Notes: generated by a model not told the origin, from the sequence alone. A DNA stretch of 64,000 nucleotides from Acidobacteriota bacterium (GCA_003225555.1 QIAM01000019.1:1-64000); one strand, 5' to 3'; counted from the first letter of the stretch, positions 42,270-52,543 are shown. Translations and numbers: made by a program.

Positions 42270-43120
42270 GATGTCTGCGAGGCCTCCCTGTAAGCGGGCG
42301 GAGGGGACTTACTGCGGCGGCGGAAGATCCATTGCAGCCGCCAGAACACTCCGGAAAACATGTAGAGAAGCGCCACGGCGAAAAGCACCTGACGCGAAAA
42401 AAATCCGATCATCGCGATCAGGGCCGCTAGAAGAATGATCAGCCGGAACGGATGGCGCTTCGCGATATCAATATCCTTGAAACTGTAGAACCGCCAAGTA
42501 CTGACCATCAGATAGCCGACCGCTGCAATCATTGCCAGCCAAGTCAGTGCCGTGTACCAGGATTCGAGCGGATTCCCGCGCCAGAAATGTACCACCGCCG
42601 CAATCACACCCGCCCCGGCCGGAATCGGCATTCCCACGAAGTATTTTTTGCCCGGTCGTCCCGGATTCGAAGGCTGCGGATTTACAGTGATATTAAAGCG
42701 CGCCAACCGGCTGGCGCCGGCCATCAGAAACAGAAAACTGGCAACGGCACCAAGCTGCGTCAGCTTGATATTCCATTCGGTCAGCGAAACCGGAGGCATC
42801 AGATGGAATCCCCAGGTCCAAGCCAACATCGCCGGCGCCACGCCAAACGTGATCACATCCGCAAGAGAATCCAGTTCGCGGCCAAAGTCGCTGCTGGTTC
42901 CCGTCAGGCGTGCCACGTGGCCGTCCAAGCCATCAAACAGAACGGCAAAGCCGATGGCAATCGCCGCGTTGTCTAAATGCGAGTATTCCCGGACGTTAGC
43001 GTGGAGAACCTCCAGAATGGCGTAAAAACCTGCCGCCATGTTCCCGGCCGTGAACAAGGAGGGAAGAATGTACATTCCCTTGCTCAAACGACGCCGCGGC
43101 TTGCCAGCAGAGGTCGCCAT
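42266..43120 (-). CDS. pssA: CDP-diacylglycerol-serine O-phosphatidyltransferase
   Basis: A 284-aa membrane enzyme of the CDP-alcohol phosphatidyltransferase family. The signature DGLDGHVARLTGTSSDFGRE, followed by LDSLAD, fits DGx2ARx8Gx3Dx3D. It makes phosphatidylserine from CDP-diacylglycerol and serine. The gene starts one base into the psd stop codon (TAATG), and the pair provides phosphatidylethanolamine synthesis. Confidence 0.93.
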   Translation of the reverse strand: MATSAGKPRRRLSKGMYILPSLFTAGNMAAGFYAILEVLHANVREYSHLDNAAIAIGFAVLFDGLDGHVARLTGTSSDFGRELDSLADVITFGVAPAMLAWTWGFHLMPPVSLTEWNIKLTQLGAVASFLFLMAGASRLARFNITVNPQPSNPGRPGKKYFVGMPIPAGAGVIAAVVHFWRGNPLESWYTALTWLAMIAAVGYLMVSTWRFYSFKDIDIAKRHPFRLIILLAALIAMIGFFSRQVLFAVALLYMFSGVFWRLQWIFRRRSKSPPPAYREASQTS

Positions 43121-43785
43121 TAACGGGCCCCCCCGACAGCAGAAGCAGTGCCGGCCGCAGTCAATTCTCCCGCTGGTGTTAGGTAAGCCAGAATGCTCGA
43201 CCCACCCTGCACCCGATCTCCAACTTTTACACTCAGGTTGGCATTGGCATCGAGCACCACGTCCACCCGCGAGCCGAACTTGATGAGCCCCACCCGCTGG
43301 CCGCGCGCCACGCGATCTCCGACCTTGGGATAGAAAACAATCCTCCGCGCCAGCAATCCCGCAATCTGCTTGAAGACCACCGTCTGCCGGTCGCCCTCCA
43401 CGGTCACGATGTTCTGCTCATTCTGTTCCGCGCACAGCGGGCTGCGCGCGTCGAGGAACTTACCGCGCTGGTAGCGTACATCCCGGATCGTGCCCGCAAT
43501 CGGAGACCGGTTCACATGCACATCGAAGACGCTAAGGAAGATGCTGACCCGCGTCCGCTTCTCGCCCCCGTCCGTTATCCCAGAGACGTGGGTTACTTTC
43601 CCGTCAGCCGGAGAAACCACGGCGCCCGGCTGCTGCGGAATTTGGCGCTCGGGATCTCGAAAGAAGCACACGAAGAAGAACGCCAACAAAAAAGGCGCAA
43701 TGGCCCATGCCGGATGCGCCAGCCAGCCAAGCAGGAGCCCAGCCGCAATGAACGCCCCGCCATATAGATAGCCGTCGCGAACCAT
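43120..43785 (-). CDS. psd: phosphatidylserine decarboxylase, short form
   Basis: A 221-aa proenzyme. Self-cleavage gives the pyruvoyl group at the Gly-Ser of [12 protein letters not shown] (near residue 176). The N-terminus has two membrane segments ([16 protein letters not shown] and [14 protein letters not shown]) and the FFRDPER motif. It converts phosphatidylserine to phosphatidylethanolamine. It is the first gene of the psd-pssA-ASADH-like-lptE-holA series. Confidence 0.93.
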   Translation of the reverse strand: MVRDGYLYGGAFIAAGLLLGWLAHPAWAIAPFLLAFFFVCFFRDPERQIPQQPGAVVSPADGKVTHVSGITDGGEKRTRVSIFLSVFDVHVNRSPIAGTIRDVRYQRGKFLDARSPLCAEQNEQNIVTVEGDRQTVVFKQIAGLLARRIVFYPKVGDRVARGQRVGLIKFGSRVDVVLDANANLSVKVGDRVQGGSSILAYLTPAGELTAAGTASAVGGAR

Positions 43786-43855
43786 AGGAGAGAGTTCAAT
43801 TATAGAGCAGGCGGCCCGGCATGGTCGGCTTGCAACGCGAATCCCGTAAGTACAA

Positions 43856-43880
43856 ATAAAAAAAGGCGCTTCTACGCGCC
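43856..43880 (-). terminator. intrinsic terminator after the DUF465 gene
   Basis: On the minus strand GGCGC-GTAGAA-GCGCC is followed by seven T. It separates the DUF465 gene from psd. Confidence 0.75.
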
Positions 43881-43942
43881 CTCTTCAAGATACATCAATC
43901 CGGCGGCGGCCAAGGCCGCTCACGATTGCGATCAGTCGTTTC

Positions 43943-44173
43943 TTAGGCTACGTGCACGCCGTACTGCAGCCGGAACTGCCGCTCGATGGACTCCATCTGA
44001 TCTTTCAAGCGCAGTTTCAGCTTCTTAAGCCGGACTTCCTCCAGCTTTTCGTCCTCGCTGAGATACCGTTTTTGGGTGAGTGAATCGAGGCGTTTCGAAT
44101 ACTGTGTATGCTCCTGAGCCAATCTGCGGAATTCCTCATGACTGGTCAGGAGCTGGTCTCTCGAAGTCAGCAT
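43943..44173 (-). CDS. DUF465 (YdcH-like) small coiled-coil protein
   Basis: A 76-aa helical protein with the DUF465 pattern: [20 protein letters not shown] and the conserved end [21 protein letters not shown]. Function unknown. I start it at the ATG at 44173, with GGAGG 8 bp upstream; the alternative TTG at 44188 lies inside that ribosome-binding site. It has its own terminator. Confidence 0.85.
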   Translation of the reverse strand: MLTSRDQLLTSHEEFRRLAQEHTQYSKRLDSLTQKRYLSEDEKLEEVRLKKLKLRLKDQMESIERQFRLQYGVHVA

Positions 44174-44319
44174 CCAGCAGACCTCCAAACCGGGATTATG
44201 GTGTCAACGTAGCACAGGGTCTAAACCCGTTCAATGCCAAAAAAGTAGTGCAATTGTCAGTACGGTCTCGTTTTGAGAATATGCCGGAAATGGATGGCTG
44301 TAACGCTCCTAAGAGCCCC

Positions 44320-44811
44320 TCATCGCAGTCGCCGATGATAAAGGATCGCATCCTCAGGCGGATTCAGATAGTAACCACTGCGCCGTCCCGTCTCTTCAAA
44401 CCCGGACTTCTCGTAAAGAATCCGCGCTGCCTGGTTAGACTCCCGAACCTCGAGAAACACGTGCTCATTCCCCGCCTCCCGCGCATGCGAGAGAAGCTCT
44501 CCCACAAGCCGCGCTCCCAGCCCTTTCCGCCGGGCAGACGGCGCGACTACGATGTTTTCCAGTTCCCACTCCGGACCCAAATCGTGGGCGACAAGGAAGG
44601 CCAGCAGTTCCGGCGTTTCCCGCCCCTCCGATGCGGTCCCCACCTCAACCTTTTGTTCAACAACCAGCACCCAGCGCTTCGAGTCGCCTGACTCCTCTGT
44701 CCGTAAAGCCACCTGATACAGGCGTGGTGTCCAGTGCGCCGCGGTGGGACACTTCTGCTCCAGTTCAAGCATGGCGGGGATATCGGCAGTAGTGGCAGGG
44801 CGAATGCGCAA
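44320..44811 (-). CDS. rimI: ribosomal-protein-alanine N-acetyltransferase RimI
   Basis: A 163-aa GNAT enzyme. IRPATTADIPAMLELEQKC is a typical RimI start; the acetyl-CoA loop is VVAPSARRKGLGARLV and the C-terminal motif NQAARILYEKSGFEETGRR. It acetylates the N-terminal Ala of S18, though specificity cannot be proved here. It lies 47 bp downstream of tsaB, a very common pair. Confidence 0.85.
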   Translation of the reverse strand: MRIRPATTADIPAMLELEQKCPTAAHWTPRLYQVALRTEESGDSKRWVLVVEQKVEVGTASEGRETPELLAFLVAHDLGPEWELENIVVAPSARRKGLGARLVGELLSHAREAGNEHVFLEVRESNQAARILYEKSGFEETGRRSGYYLNPPEDAILYHRRLR

Positions 44812-44840
44812 GCAGTTTGAGCTCCGGTTTTGGGTTGCTG

Positions 44841-44861
44841 GAAGCTAGGAGCTAGCAGCTA
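44841..44861. repeat. heptad repeat at the 3' end of tsaB
   Basis: Three 7-bp units (GAAGCTA, GGAGCTA, GCAGCTA); the tsaB stop codon lies within the last unit. Confidence 0.5.
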
Positions 44862-45533
44862 GTGGCGATTCTTCGCGAAGATCTCGGCATCCGAGCGCCG
44901 GATGTAGTTCGCCTCCAGTTCCTCCGACGAGACCGTGTCACCGCTTCCGATCTTGCGCCATCCGACGTCGGCGAGCTTCCCGGCGTCAACCGGCTCGATG
45001 AGGGAAGTTGTCAGACCAGCCGCACGGGCCACCTCTGCCAAGACTCGATCGGAAGTGATCACCCGCGAGCTCTGTACCCTCCCCCACGCTTCTTCTTTCG
45101 TGAGCAGGTCTTCCGACAGCACTTTGGCCGAGTGCCCCGCCACCTCATATTCGCCAACGTATACTTCGCCGCGCCCAGCATCCAAGACGGCTGCGACTTT
45201 GCCTTGGACCCCGCCGGAAAGCGCGATGCCTTCCAGCAGCGACAGGGCGGCAATCGGCTTGCCCACGATCTCGGACAGCGCTTTGATCGCTGCCAGCCCG
45301 ACACGCAGACCTGTAAACGACCCAGGCCCGGAAGCTACAACGAATGCGCCGATATCACTCTTGGAAAAGCCGTGATGTGCCAGCAGGTCGGCAATCTGCG
45401 GAACCAGTTGCGCGGAGAAGGTTCCGCCGGCGAGGGGCACGACCTCGATCACGTTGCAGCTGCCATCAGAGTTACCGCGCGCCAAGGCGATGCTGCCGTG
45501 CTTGCCCGAAGTGTCGGTAGCGAGAAGAAGCAT
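44859..45533 (-). CDS. tsaB: tRNA threonylcarbamoyladenosine biosynthesis protein TsaB
   Basis: A 224-aa ASKHA-fold protein: MLLLATDTSGKHGSIALA at the start and VVASGPGSFTGLRVGLAAIKAL (about 71-92), the TsaB signature. It works with TsaD and TsaE in t6A formation at position 37 of tRNA. I start it at the ATG at 45533; the frame up to 45575 adds 14 residues not seen in the family. Same strand as rimI and mce. Confidence 0.92.
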   Translation of the reverse strand: MLLLATDTSGKHGSIALARGNSDGSCNVIEVVPLAGGTFSAQLVPQIADLLAHHGFSKSDIGAFVVASGPGSFTGLRVGLAAIKALSEIVGKPIAALSLLEGIALSGGVQGKVAAVLDAGRGEVYVGEYEVAGHSAKVLSEDLLTKEEAWGRVQSSRVITSDRVLAEVARAAGLTTSLIEPVDAGKLADVGWRKIGSGDTVSSEELEANYIRRSDAEIFAKNRH

Positions 45534-45604
45534 GGAACGCGAGAAGAGATTCCTTCGCAGATCGATTTGCGACAATCTTTGAAAATCTATGGCTGATCTT
45601 AAAC

Positions 45605-45997
45605 TCAGCCCTCGGCCAGTTCCAGCAGCACTCCGCCAGCGCTTGCCGGATGCACGAACACATACTTGTGCCCGCCCGCCCCGCTCTTGATCTCATCTGA
45701 AACCAGCCGCACTCCATCTTTCTTCAGCCGCGCGACCGCAGCCGCCAAGTCTGGCACTCGCAGGCATACGTGATGCAGTCCCTCACCGCGCTTGGCGATG
45801 AATTTCGCAATGGCTGAATCCTCCGACGTTGCCTCCAGCAATTCCAAACGGCTCTCGCCCACCGGAACCATCACAAGCCGTACCTGCTCCTGCTCGACGG
45901 TTTCTTCCGCCGAGACCGTCAGCCCCAGCTTTTCATAGATCGCCTTCGCCGCCGTCAGCGACTTCACAGCGATCCCGAGATGATCGACTTTGAACAC
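45605..45997 (-). CDS. mce: methylmalonyl-CoA epimerase
   Basis: A 130-aa vicinal-oxygen-chelate protein with the metal-ligand pattern: KVDHLGIAVKSL (His), GLHHVCLRVPDL (His) and LLELAEG (Glu) at the C-terminus. It interconverts the 2R and 2S forms of methylmalonyl-CoA. With meaB two genes upstream it points to a B12-dependent methylmalonyl-CoA mutase elsewhere in the genome. Confidence 0.9.
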   Translation of the reverse strand: MFKVDHLGIAVKSLTAAKAIYEKLGLTVSAEETVEQEQVRLVMVPVGESRLELLEATSEDSAIAKFIAKRGEGLHHVCLRVPDLAAAVARLKKDGVRLVSDEIKSGAGGHKYVFVHPASAGGVLLELAEG

Positions 45998-46050
45998 TCT
46001 CTAGTCCGCTCCAAATAGGGAAAGCCGGCACTCCCATTCCATCCAGAGTC

Positions 46051-46281
46051 CTACCGGGTAAGACGATCGACACCATGCTTCAGCAACTGCAGTTCCGAGT
46101 TCTGCGCGAGCCGGGTTACGTAGAATGCCACCAGCGCAACCACCGAGATGATGAAACTGACCTTGACTTCCTTCCACCCGCCTTTGCGATACGCCGTTCG
46201 CAGGTACAGAAAGAAAGCCGTGACAAAAGCCAGCAGGAGCGCGAGCATCAGACCTACCGCCATCCACTCTAATCGGCTCAT
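46051..46281 (-). CDS. small two-segment membrane protein between mce and meaB
   Basis: A 76-aa protein with two membrane segments (about 6-27, MAVGLMLALLLAFVTAFFLY, and 42-58, VSFIISVVALVAFYV) and a basic loop between them. I recognise no family. Its start overlaps the meaB stop by 4 bp (ATGA), which speaks for a real, coupled gene. It lies 53 bp before mce. Confidence 0.65.
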   Translation of the reverse strand: MSRLEWMAVGLMLALLLAFVTAFFLYLRTAYRKGGWKEVKVSFIISVVALVAFYVTRLAQNSELQLLKHGVDRLTR

Positions 46282-47240
46282 GTCGAACCGCCTGCTTTTG
46301 TTCTGCCCGCGATCTCCTCGACCAGCGTATACGGATCCCGCTTGTGCTCGGCAATCTCCACCGCCAGACGAGCCAGGTTGCCATCGCCCAACTGCTCTCT
46401 CGCATTTTCGAGCATGGCATCGCGCAACATCTCGACCAGCCGCTCCTGCCAGTTCTGCACGCTCTTCTTCAGCGCGAGATTCTCCGTCTGCAGATACGCC
46501 TCATACTCCGCGATTGCCGCTGCCAGTTCCGAGACTCCCGCCCCTTCACTCGCCACCGTCTTCACAATCGGAGGCGTCCACCCATCTTGCCGCAGCGCCA
46601 GCGATTGCAGTGCGCGAATCTCCCGCTCGACCCGCTCCGCACCCTCACGGTCGCTCTTGTTGATCACGAAGATGTCGGCAATTTCCATGATGCCGGCCTT
46701 GATGGTCTGCACATCGTCGCCCATGCCCGGTACCAGAATCACGACGGTGATATCCGCCAGCCGCACAATATCAACTTCGTCCTGCCCAACGCCAACGGTC
46801 TCAATCAGGACGATGTCGCGTCCGGAAGCATCCAGCACTGTCGCCACATCGGCCGTAGTCCGCGCCAGTCCCCCCAGCGATCCGCGTGTCGCCATGCTGC
46901 GAATGTAAATCCCGGGATCAGAAAAATGCTCCTGCATGCGGATGCGGTCGCCCAGAATCGCTCCGCCGGTGTAAGGACTGGTGGGATCCACAGCAATGAT
47001 CCCGACCGTGCGCTTTTCCTTGCGATAGAGCCGCGCCAAATGATCCACCAACGTGCTCTTCCCGGCCCCCGGCGGACCCGTCAGCCCGATGACGCGAGCC
47101 TTCCCGCTGTGGGGAAATAAGGCCTTGAGTAGCTCCGACCATCCGGACGCACGATTCTCGACCGTGGAGATGGCACGGGCCAAGACCCGAGCATCGCCGG
47201 AGCGAAGCTGCTCAATCCATGCCTGAATCTCGTAGGTCAA
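46278..47240 (-). CDS. meaB: methylmalonyl-CoA mutase-associated GTPase MeaB
   Basis: A 320-aa G3E-family GTPase (ArgK/MeaB). P-loop GLTGPPGAGKSTLVDHL (about 55-71), the base-specificity motif NKSDREGAE near 202, and the family stretch AVDPTSPYTGGAILGDR. It guards and reloads B12 of methylmalonyl-CoA mutase. The mutase genes are not in the window. Confidence 0.93.
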   Translation of the reverse strand: MTYEIQAWIEQLRSGDARVLARAISTVENRASGWSELLKALFPHSGKARVIGLTGPPGAGKSTLVDHLARLYRKEKRTVGIIAVDPTSPYTGGAILGDRIRMQEHFSDPGIYIRSMATRGSLGGLARTTADVATVLDASGRDIVLIETVGVGQDEVDIVRLADITVVILVPGMGDDVQTIKAGIMEIADIFVINKSDREGAERVEREIRALQSLALRQDGWTPPIVKTVASEGAGVSELAAAIAEYEAYLQTENLALKKSVQNWQERLVEMLRDAMLENAREQLGDGNLARLAVEIAEHKRDPYTLVEEIAGRTKAGGST

Positions 47241-47302
47241 ACTGCCAGTGTAAAGCAGCCAACAAAGAATTAAGAAATCGAGGGCGGACGATAATCATCA
47301 GT

Positions 47303-47770
47303 TCATCGAGAACCCACCAGCGTTTTCCTTTCGGCACTGCTAGTTCGTAGTTTTTGCAATCGCTTCCGGTATTCCAGGGCTGCTCTTTCAGCGTCCTCTT
47401 CCGAGGCACTATTGGTCGCCAGGTGTCCAAGTTCATGGGCCAACCAATGACCCAGCCATTCCTGACCATCGTAGCGGTCCGCATCCACGAAAACGCTCCG
47501 GGTTGGCAGATGGGTAAACATTTTGCTCCCCATCCCCGTGGGCACGTGGAGTTGGTACACTTTGGCGGCATAGAGATACTGCCAGTGGGGAACGAAGCGT
47601 ATCCGATAAGGAAGGACCCGCGGCTGCATTGCTTGAATCTGGCGTCGAATGACGGCTTCGCGCTCTGCCGTTACGCCCTGTACTGTGTAGACGTCGTTGT
47701 TGATGGCCTGGATTTGTGCTGCGGGTGCAATCGCCAGGAAAAACGGGACCAACCAGATCGTCAGTTTCAC
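47303..47770 (-). CDS. small secreted HELGH-motif protein, putative metallopeptidase
   Basis: A 155-aa protein with a Sec signal (MKLTIWLVPFFLAIAPAAQ) and a zincin-type site: LAHELGHLATNSASEEDAERAAL, in which HExxH is followed 11-14 residues later by acidic residues that could be the third ligand. Short for a peptidase, it is a compact zincin or a remnant. No family recognised. It stands alone, diverging from the winged-helix/TPR gene. Confidence 0.65.
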   Translation of the reverse strand: MKLTIWLVPFFLAIAPAAQIQAINNDVYTVQGVTAEREAVIRRQIQAMQPRVLPYRIRFVPHWQYLYAAKVYQLHVPTGMGSKMFTHLPTRSVFVDADRYDGQEWLGHWLAHELGHLATNSASEEDAERAALEYRKRLQKLRTSSAERKTLVGSR

Positions 47771-47962
47771 GCTCCACCTCCGTGGTGGAGGCGAACTTGA
47801 GGGAGGAAGGGAGGAAGCTCAATGGACGGCGGCTTGATTGCCCGTTGATTGGTTCTAAGCAGCTAATCGCAACGATTTCAGTGCGTTGCAAGGACGCCTT
47901 ATCTCGATTCGAGACTGCTCGTGCTAGACTCGACGCCTGAAATCCGGGGGTGATCCCCAAGA

Positions 47963-50247
47963 ATGTCCCGTGAGAGTCGACCTCCCGCCCGGCTGCGCTT
48001 CGGGATCTTTGAGGTCGACGTGCGCTCCCGCGAAGTACGCAAGCAAGGCGTCCGCATAAAGCTGCAGGAACAGCCCTTCCATGTCCTGAAGGTCCTGCTG
48101 GAGCGACCGGGTGAGATCGTCACCCGCGAAGAGTTGCGTTCCCAAATCTGGTCGGCCGACACCTTCGTCGACTTCGACAACAGTCTCAATACCTCGATTA
48201 ACAAGCTGCGCGAAGCACTGGGAGATTCGGCGGACAGCCCCCGCTTCATCGAAACCGTGCCTCGGCGGGGATACCGCTTCGTCGCCCCGGTCAAGGGCGA
48301 CACAGAGAAGAAGCGTGAGGCGGTCGGTCACGCACAAGGGTTCCGCGGGTGGAGGACGGGCGTGGTCGCGGCGGCCGTCGTCATCGTCGTGACGGTTGGA
48401 CTTTTGTGGCGCAGCCGGCAACCGCGGCGCCTGACGGAGAAGGACACTATCGTTCTCGGAGACTTCGCCAATTCGACTGGCGATGCGGTATTTGACGGAA
48501 CGCTTCGCGAAGGGCTTTCCGTCGAGTTGGAGCAGTCGCCCTTCCTGAGCCTGTTGTCAGAGGAAGGAATCCATCACACATTGCGGATGATGGGACAAGC
48601 GGCGAATGCGCGACTCACACCCGAGATTGCTCAGGAAGTTTGTCAGAGGACAAGCAGCGTCGCTGCACTGCAAGGTTCGATAGCCTTGATCGGAAGCCGA
48701 TACAATCTGATTCTCAAGGCGGTCAATTGTGCCAGCGGAGATTTGCTGGCGACCACAGAAGGGCAGGCGAACGACAAGAACCACGTTCTCGATGCGCTGG
48801 CTAAGGCTGCCTCGGAAATGCGGAGGAGACTGGGAGAGTCTTTGAGCACGGTACAAAAATACAACACACCTCTCGAGCAGGCGACTACTCCATCTCTTGA
48901 AGCACTACAAGCTTACAACTCCAGTTTGAACGCTCCCGATGGTCCGGCCGCGATCGCGCTGCTCCAGCGAGCCATTCAACTCGACCCGAATTTTGCTCTG
49001 GCTTACTCGGACCTGGCTTATCTCGCTGAGCCTGCTTTGGCGGCAGAAAGCGCCCGGAAGGCCTTCGAGTTGCGAGCTGGGGTGAGTGAGCGGGAAAAGC
49101 TCCACATCGAAGTAAATTACTACTATTTTGGGACCGGCGATCTTGTGAAAGCACGGCGCAGCGCGGAAATTGGCGCATTGACATACCGGCGCGATCCCGA
49201 CTTTCACGGCAACCTTTTCCTGTGCTTAAGACCTCTCGGAGAATATGAAGCAGGCCTCAAAGAAAACCTGGAATGGCTCCGTCTCAGTGTGCCCGACGAT
49301 TGGCCGCCTTACCGGCTCCGCGCTTTCGGATATCTATACTTGAACCGCATCGAAGAAGCTGAGGTTACAGTCAAAAAGGCGAAAGCGAAGGGTCTGGACT
49401 CTCGTCTTACCCCGGTTCTCTATGCAATTGCCTTCTATCGGGGCGACACTTCTGAAATGGCAAGGCAGGCAGCCCGGGCTGCCGGCAAATCGGAAGACGA
49501 ACACTTGCTATCAGTCTTGGAGGTCGACACAGCTGCTTATTTCGGACATCTGCGGAAAGCGCGAGAATTCTTACGGCAGGCAGCCGATTCCGCGCAGCGA
49601 GCAGGGGAGAAAGAAAACGCGGCAACCTACTATGCAGCGTCTGCCTTACGGGAAGGGTTGTTCGGAAGCGCAGAGAGAGCAGGACAGCAAGCCAATCTCG
49701 CGAAGAGAGGTTCGACGGGGCGAGATCTGGATTATGGGGTGGCGCTGGCCCTTGCCTATGCAGGAGACGCGAGCCAAGCGCGAGCCCTGGCTGATGATTT
49801 AGGCAAGAGGTTTCCGGAGGACACGATCGTACAGTTCAACTACCTGCCCACGCTTCGCGCAAAGCTTGCGCTCGTCCATGCAAACCCCCAGGAGGCGCTG
49901 GTTATTCTTGGGCTGCCTCTCCTTATGAACTGGGGTTGCCCGCGTATGACTTTTATAACTGGCCCAATTTGTATCCTGTCTATGTGCGAGGAGAAGCGTA
50001 TCTTGCGGCGCACCGAGGCAGTGAAGCGGCAAAAGAATTTCAGAAAATCCTCGAGCATCGTGGCATTGTGCTCAACGAACCCATCGGTGCGCTGGCGCAT
50101 TTGCAACTCGGGCGCGCCTACGCGCTGCAGGGCGACACGGCCAACAGCCGCGGCGCATATCTGGATTTTCTGACGTTGTGGAAAGATGCCGACCCGGACA
50201 TTCCCATCTTCAAGCAAGCCAAGGCGGAGTATGCCAAGCTGCATTAG
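47963..50247 (+). pseudogene. winged-helix/TPR membrane protein (CadC-like), frameshifted near the C-terminus
   Basis: The N-terminal OmpR/PhoB-type winged helix (about residues 10-105; RFGIFEVDVRSREVRKQGV, and PRRGYRFVAPV at its end) is followed by one membrane segment (about 131-147) and a long TPR-like region. Proteins of this layout are numerous in Acidobacteriota. At about 49910 the frame breaks: the downstream frame gives AASPYELGLPAYDFYNWP and the typical end (GRAYALQGDT...). The span is 2285 bp; adding one base restores a 761-aa protein. Decay or a sequencing error is possible. The unshifted frame would end at 50173 with 85 unrelated residues. Confidence 0.8.
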
Positions 50248-50268
50248 GAGTCAGCGGCAGGAAAAGGT

Positions 50269-51438
50269 TCAGTCCTTCAGCAGCTGCCGCGCAATCACTA
50301 GCCGCTGGATCTCGCTCGTGCCCTCGCCAATCGTGCACAGCTTCACGTCGCGATAAAACTTCTCCGCCGGATAGTCCTTGATGAACCCGTACCCGCCGTG
50401 AATCTGTACCCCCTCGTTGGCGCATTTCACCGCAACTTCGCTGGCGTAAAGCTTGGCCATTGATGACTCCTGCGTCGTCTTCATTCCGGCATCTTTCATC
50501 GACGCCGCACGAAACGTCAGCAGCTTAGCCGCGTCGATCTCGGTGGCCATGTCGGCCAGCTTCCACTGGATCGCCTGAAAGTCGCTGATGGCCTTGCCAA
50601 ACTGCCGGCGTTCCTTGGAATACTTCAACGCCGCGTCGTAGGCGCCCTCGGCCATGCCCAGCGACAGCGCCGCAATCGAGATTCGTCCGCCATCGAGCAC
50701 GCGCATGGCGTCGGGAAATCCCTGTCCTTCCGCGCCCAACAGATTCTCGGTTGGGATCACGCAGTCTTCAAAGATCAGTTCCGCGGTATCGCTGGCCCGC
50801 AGCCCCAGCTTATTTTCTTTCTTGCCCGGATGAAATCCCTTCGTGCCTTTTTCTACTACAAATGCCGACAGGCCGTGCGTGTGCGCCGTGCGGTCCGTAA
50901 CCGCGAGTACGACCACTACATCCGCGTAATGGCCATTGGTGCAGAAAGTCTTTGTTCCATTCAGTACCCAGTTGTTTCCTTTGCGGACCGCAGTCATGCG
51001 CGCGCTGCCTGCATCCGATCCTGAGGAGGGCTCGGTCAATCCCCAAGCGCCGATGAATTCCCCGGTTGCCAGCTTGCTGACGTATTTCTTTTTCTGCGCC
51101 TCATTCCCGGCCAGAAAAATATGGTTCGAGCACAGCGACGTATGTGCCGCCACGATAATGCCGACCGAGCCATCCACGCGCGAAAGCTCTTCGATGATCG
51201 TGACGTACTCCACATACCCCATGCCCGCGCCGCCGTACTCCGTTGGGAACACCGCTCCCATCAGCCCCAGCTTGCCGATTTCTTTAATCGTGTCCAGCGG
51301 AAACTCTCCCGCCTCGTCCCACTTCATGACGTTGGGGCCGATCTCCCGCTCGGCAAACTCGCGTACGGTCTTCTTCAGCTGCAACTGCTCTTCATTCAGT
51401 AGAAAATCCAAGGCGCCTCCGGACTCCGCTGCGGGCAT
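50269..51438 (-). CDS. acyl-CoA dehydrogenase
   Basis: A 389-aa flavoprotein. Family motifs: [19 protein letters not shown] (FAD/substrate loop), [22 protein letters not shown], and the catalytic-base region [26 protein letters not shown], with Glu in NEG. It oxidises an acyl-CoA to the 2,3-enoyl form and passes electrons to ETF. It closely resembles short/branched-chain enzymes, but the chain length cannot be told. A single gene. Confidence 0.92.
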   Translation of the reverse strand: MPAAESGGALDFLLNEEQLQLKKTVREFAEREIGPNVMKWDEAGEFPLDTIKEIGKLGLMGAVFPTEYGGAGMGYVEYVTIIEELSRVDGSVGIIVAAHTSLCSNHIFLAGNEAQKKKYVSKLATGEFIGAWGLTEPSSGSDAGSARMTAVRKGNNWVLNGTKTFCTNGHYADVVVVLAVTDRTAHTHGLSAFVVEKGTKGFHPGKKENKLGLRASDTAELIFEDCVIPTENLLGAEGQGFPDAMRVLDGGRISIAALSLGMAEGAYDAALKYSKERRQFGKAISDFQAIQWKLADMATEIDAAKLLTFRAASMKDAGMKTTQESSMAKLYASEVAVKCANEGVQIHGGYGFIKDYPAEKFYRDVKLCTIGEGTSEIQRLVIARQLLKD

Positions 51439-51754
51439 GCTCGGCCCACGTCAAACGACGCTTCAAGTGCTCGAATTTTTGATTAGAACATAGCGCCGAT
51501 AAGGGACAAAGTTACCGCAGGCAGGAAAACCAGGATGCGGGAAAGACACCATGATTACTGGAGATTTCAGCTTCGAATGCCCGCGACCCAACCGACCGGA
51601 TGGTTTGGCAATCGTCGCATTAGGATGCTTTTCTCGCACTCGAACGAAACAATCGGCTGAAAGCTGACAGCTGATGGCTGACAGCTGAGTCTGCTATAGT
51701 TCCGTTCAAGCTCGGAAATTCCTCAACCAATGGCCCGCCGAGCTTCCAAATCGC
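51439..51754. repeat. 316-bp gap with heptad repeat and mlaE promoter candidate
   Basis: Five 7-bp units (GCTGAAA, GCTGACA, GCTGATG, GCTGACA, GCTGAGT) occupy 51656-51690. Directly after them TGCTATAGT (51692-51700) fits an extended -10, 55 bp before mlaE. The rest shows no coding or RNA signal I can support. Confidence 0.5.
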
Positions 51755-52537
51755 ATGGAACTGATCTCGCCCACAGAGCTGGCCAAGGAAAAAGTGCTGG
51801 CGGTTCAGGAATACACCCTACTGGCGATTCAGTCCGTTGCCAACGTCTTCCGCAAACCGCTTTATCTTGCCGACATGGTGCAGCAGGCCGACCTGATCGG
51901 AGTGGGCTCGCTTCCCATCGTGGTGCTTATCGGCTTCTTCACCGGCGCGGTGCTGGCTGTGCAGAGCGCCAATACTCTGCAGCGCTTTGGCTCGATCTCA
52001 TTGATCGGGCAACTGGTGTCACTCTCCATGGTGCGCGAGCTGGGACCAGTGCTCACTGGCATCCTGGTAGCGGGACGCAACGCTTCCGGCATGGCCAGCG
52101 AACTCGGCTCCATGGTGGTTACCGAGCAGATCGACGCCATGCGCGCCCTGGGCACCGATCCCATGAAGAAACTGGTGACTCCCCGAGTCATCTCCACGGT
52201 GTTCATGTTGTTCTTCCTGACCATCATTTCCGATTTCGTCGGGTTGGCCGGTGGACTGATGGTCGCAAAGGTTCTTCTCAACCTCGACGCGCGGCAATAC
52301 TGGAGCAACGCCTGGCAGTCCCTGGTTTTTGAGGATGTCTTCATGGGGCTCGTAAAGCCAGTCTTGTTCGGCTTCATCATTGCCACCGTTGGCTGCTATT
52401 ACGGAATGACCGCCCGCGGGGGAACGCAGGGCGTCGGCCGCGCCACCACCCAGGCGGTAGTTACGGCCTCGGTTCTGATCATCGTAGTCAACTTCTTTGT
52501 CACGCAATTCCTGATGAATGTTTTGAAGTACAAGTGA
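51755..52537 (+). CDS. mlaE: MlaE-family ABC transporter permease
   Basis: A 260-aa permease with five or so membrane segments. The family stretch VRELGPVLTGILVAGRNASGMASELGSM (about 92-119) and VTEQIDAMRALGTDPMKKLV are clear. With an MlaF-type ATPase 6 bp downstream it forms the core of a phospholipid transporter of the outer membrane. The MlaD/MCE substrate-binding subunit is not next to it. Confidence 0.9.
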   Translation: MELISPTELAKEKVLAVQEYTLLAIQSVANVFRKPLYLADMVQQADLIGVGSLPIVVLIGFFTGAVLAVQSANTLQRFGSISLIGQLVSLSMVRELGPVLTGILVAGRNASGMASELGSMVVTEQIDAMRALGTDPMKKLVTPRVISTVFMLFFLTIISDFVGLAGGLMVAKVLLNLDARQYWSNAWQSLVFEDVFMGLVKPVLFGFIIATVGCYYGMTARGGTQGVGRATTQAVVTASVLIIVVNFFVTQFLMNVLKYK

Positions 52538-52543
52538 ATTCAC

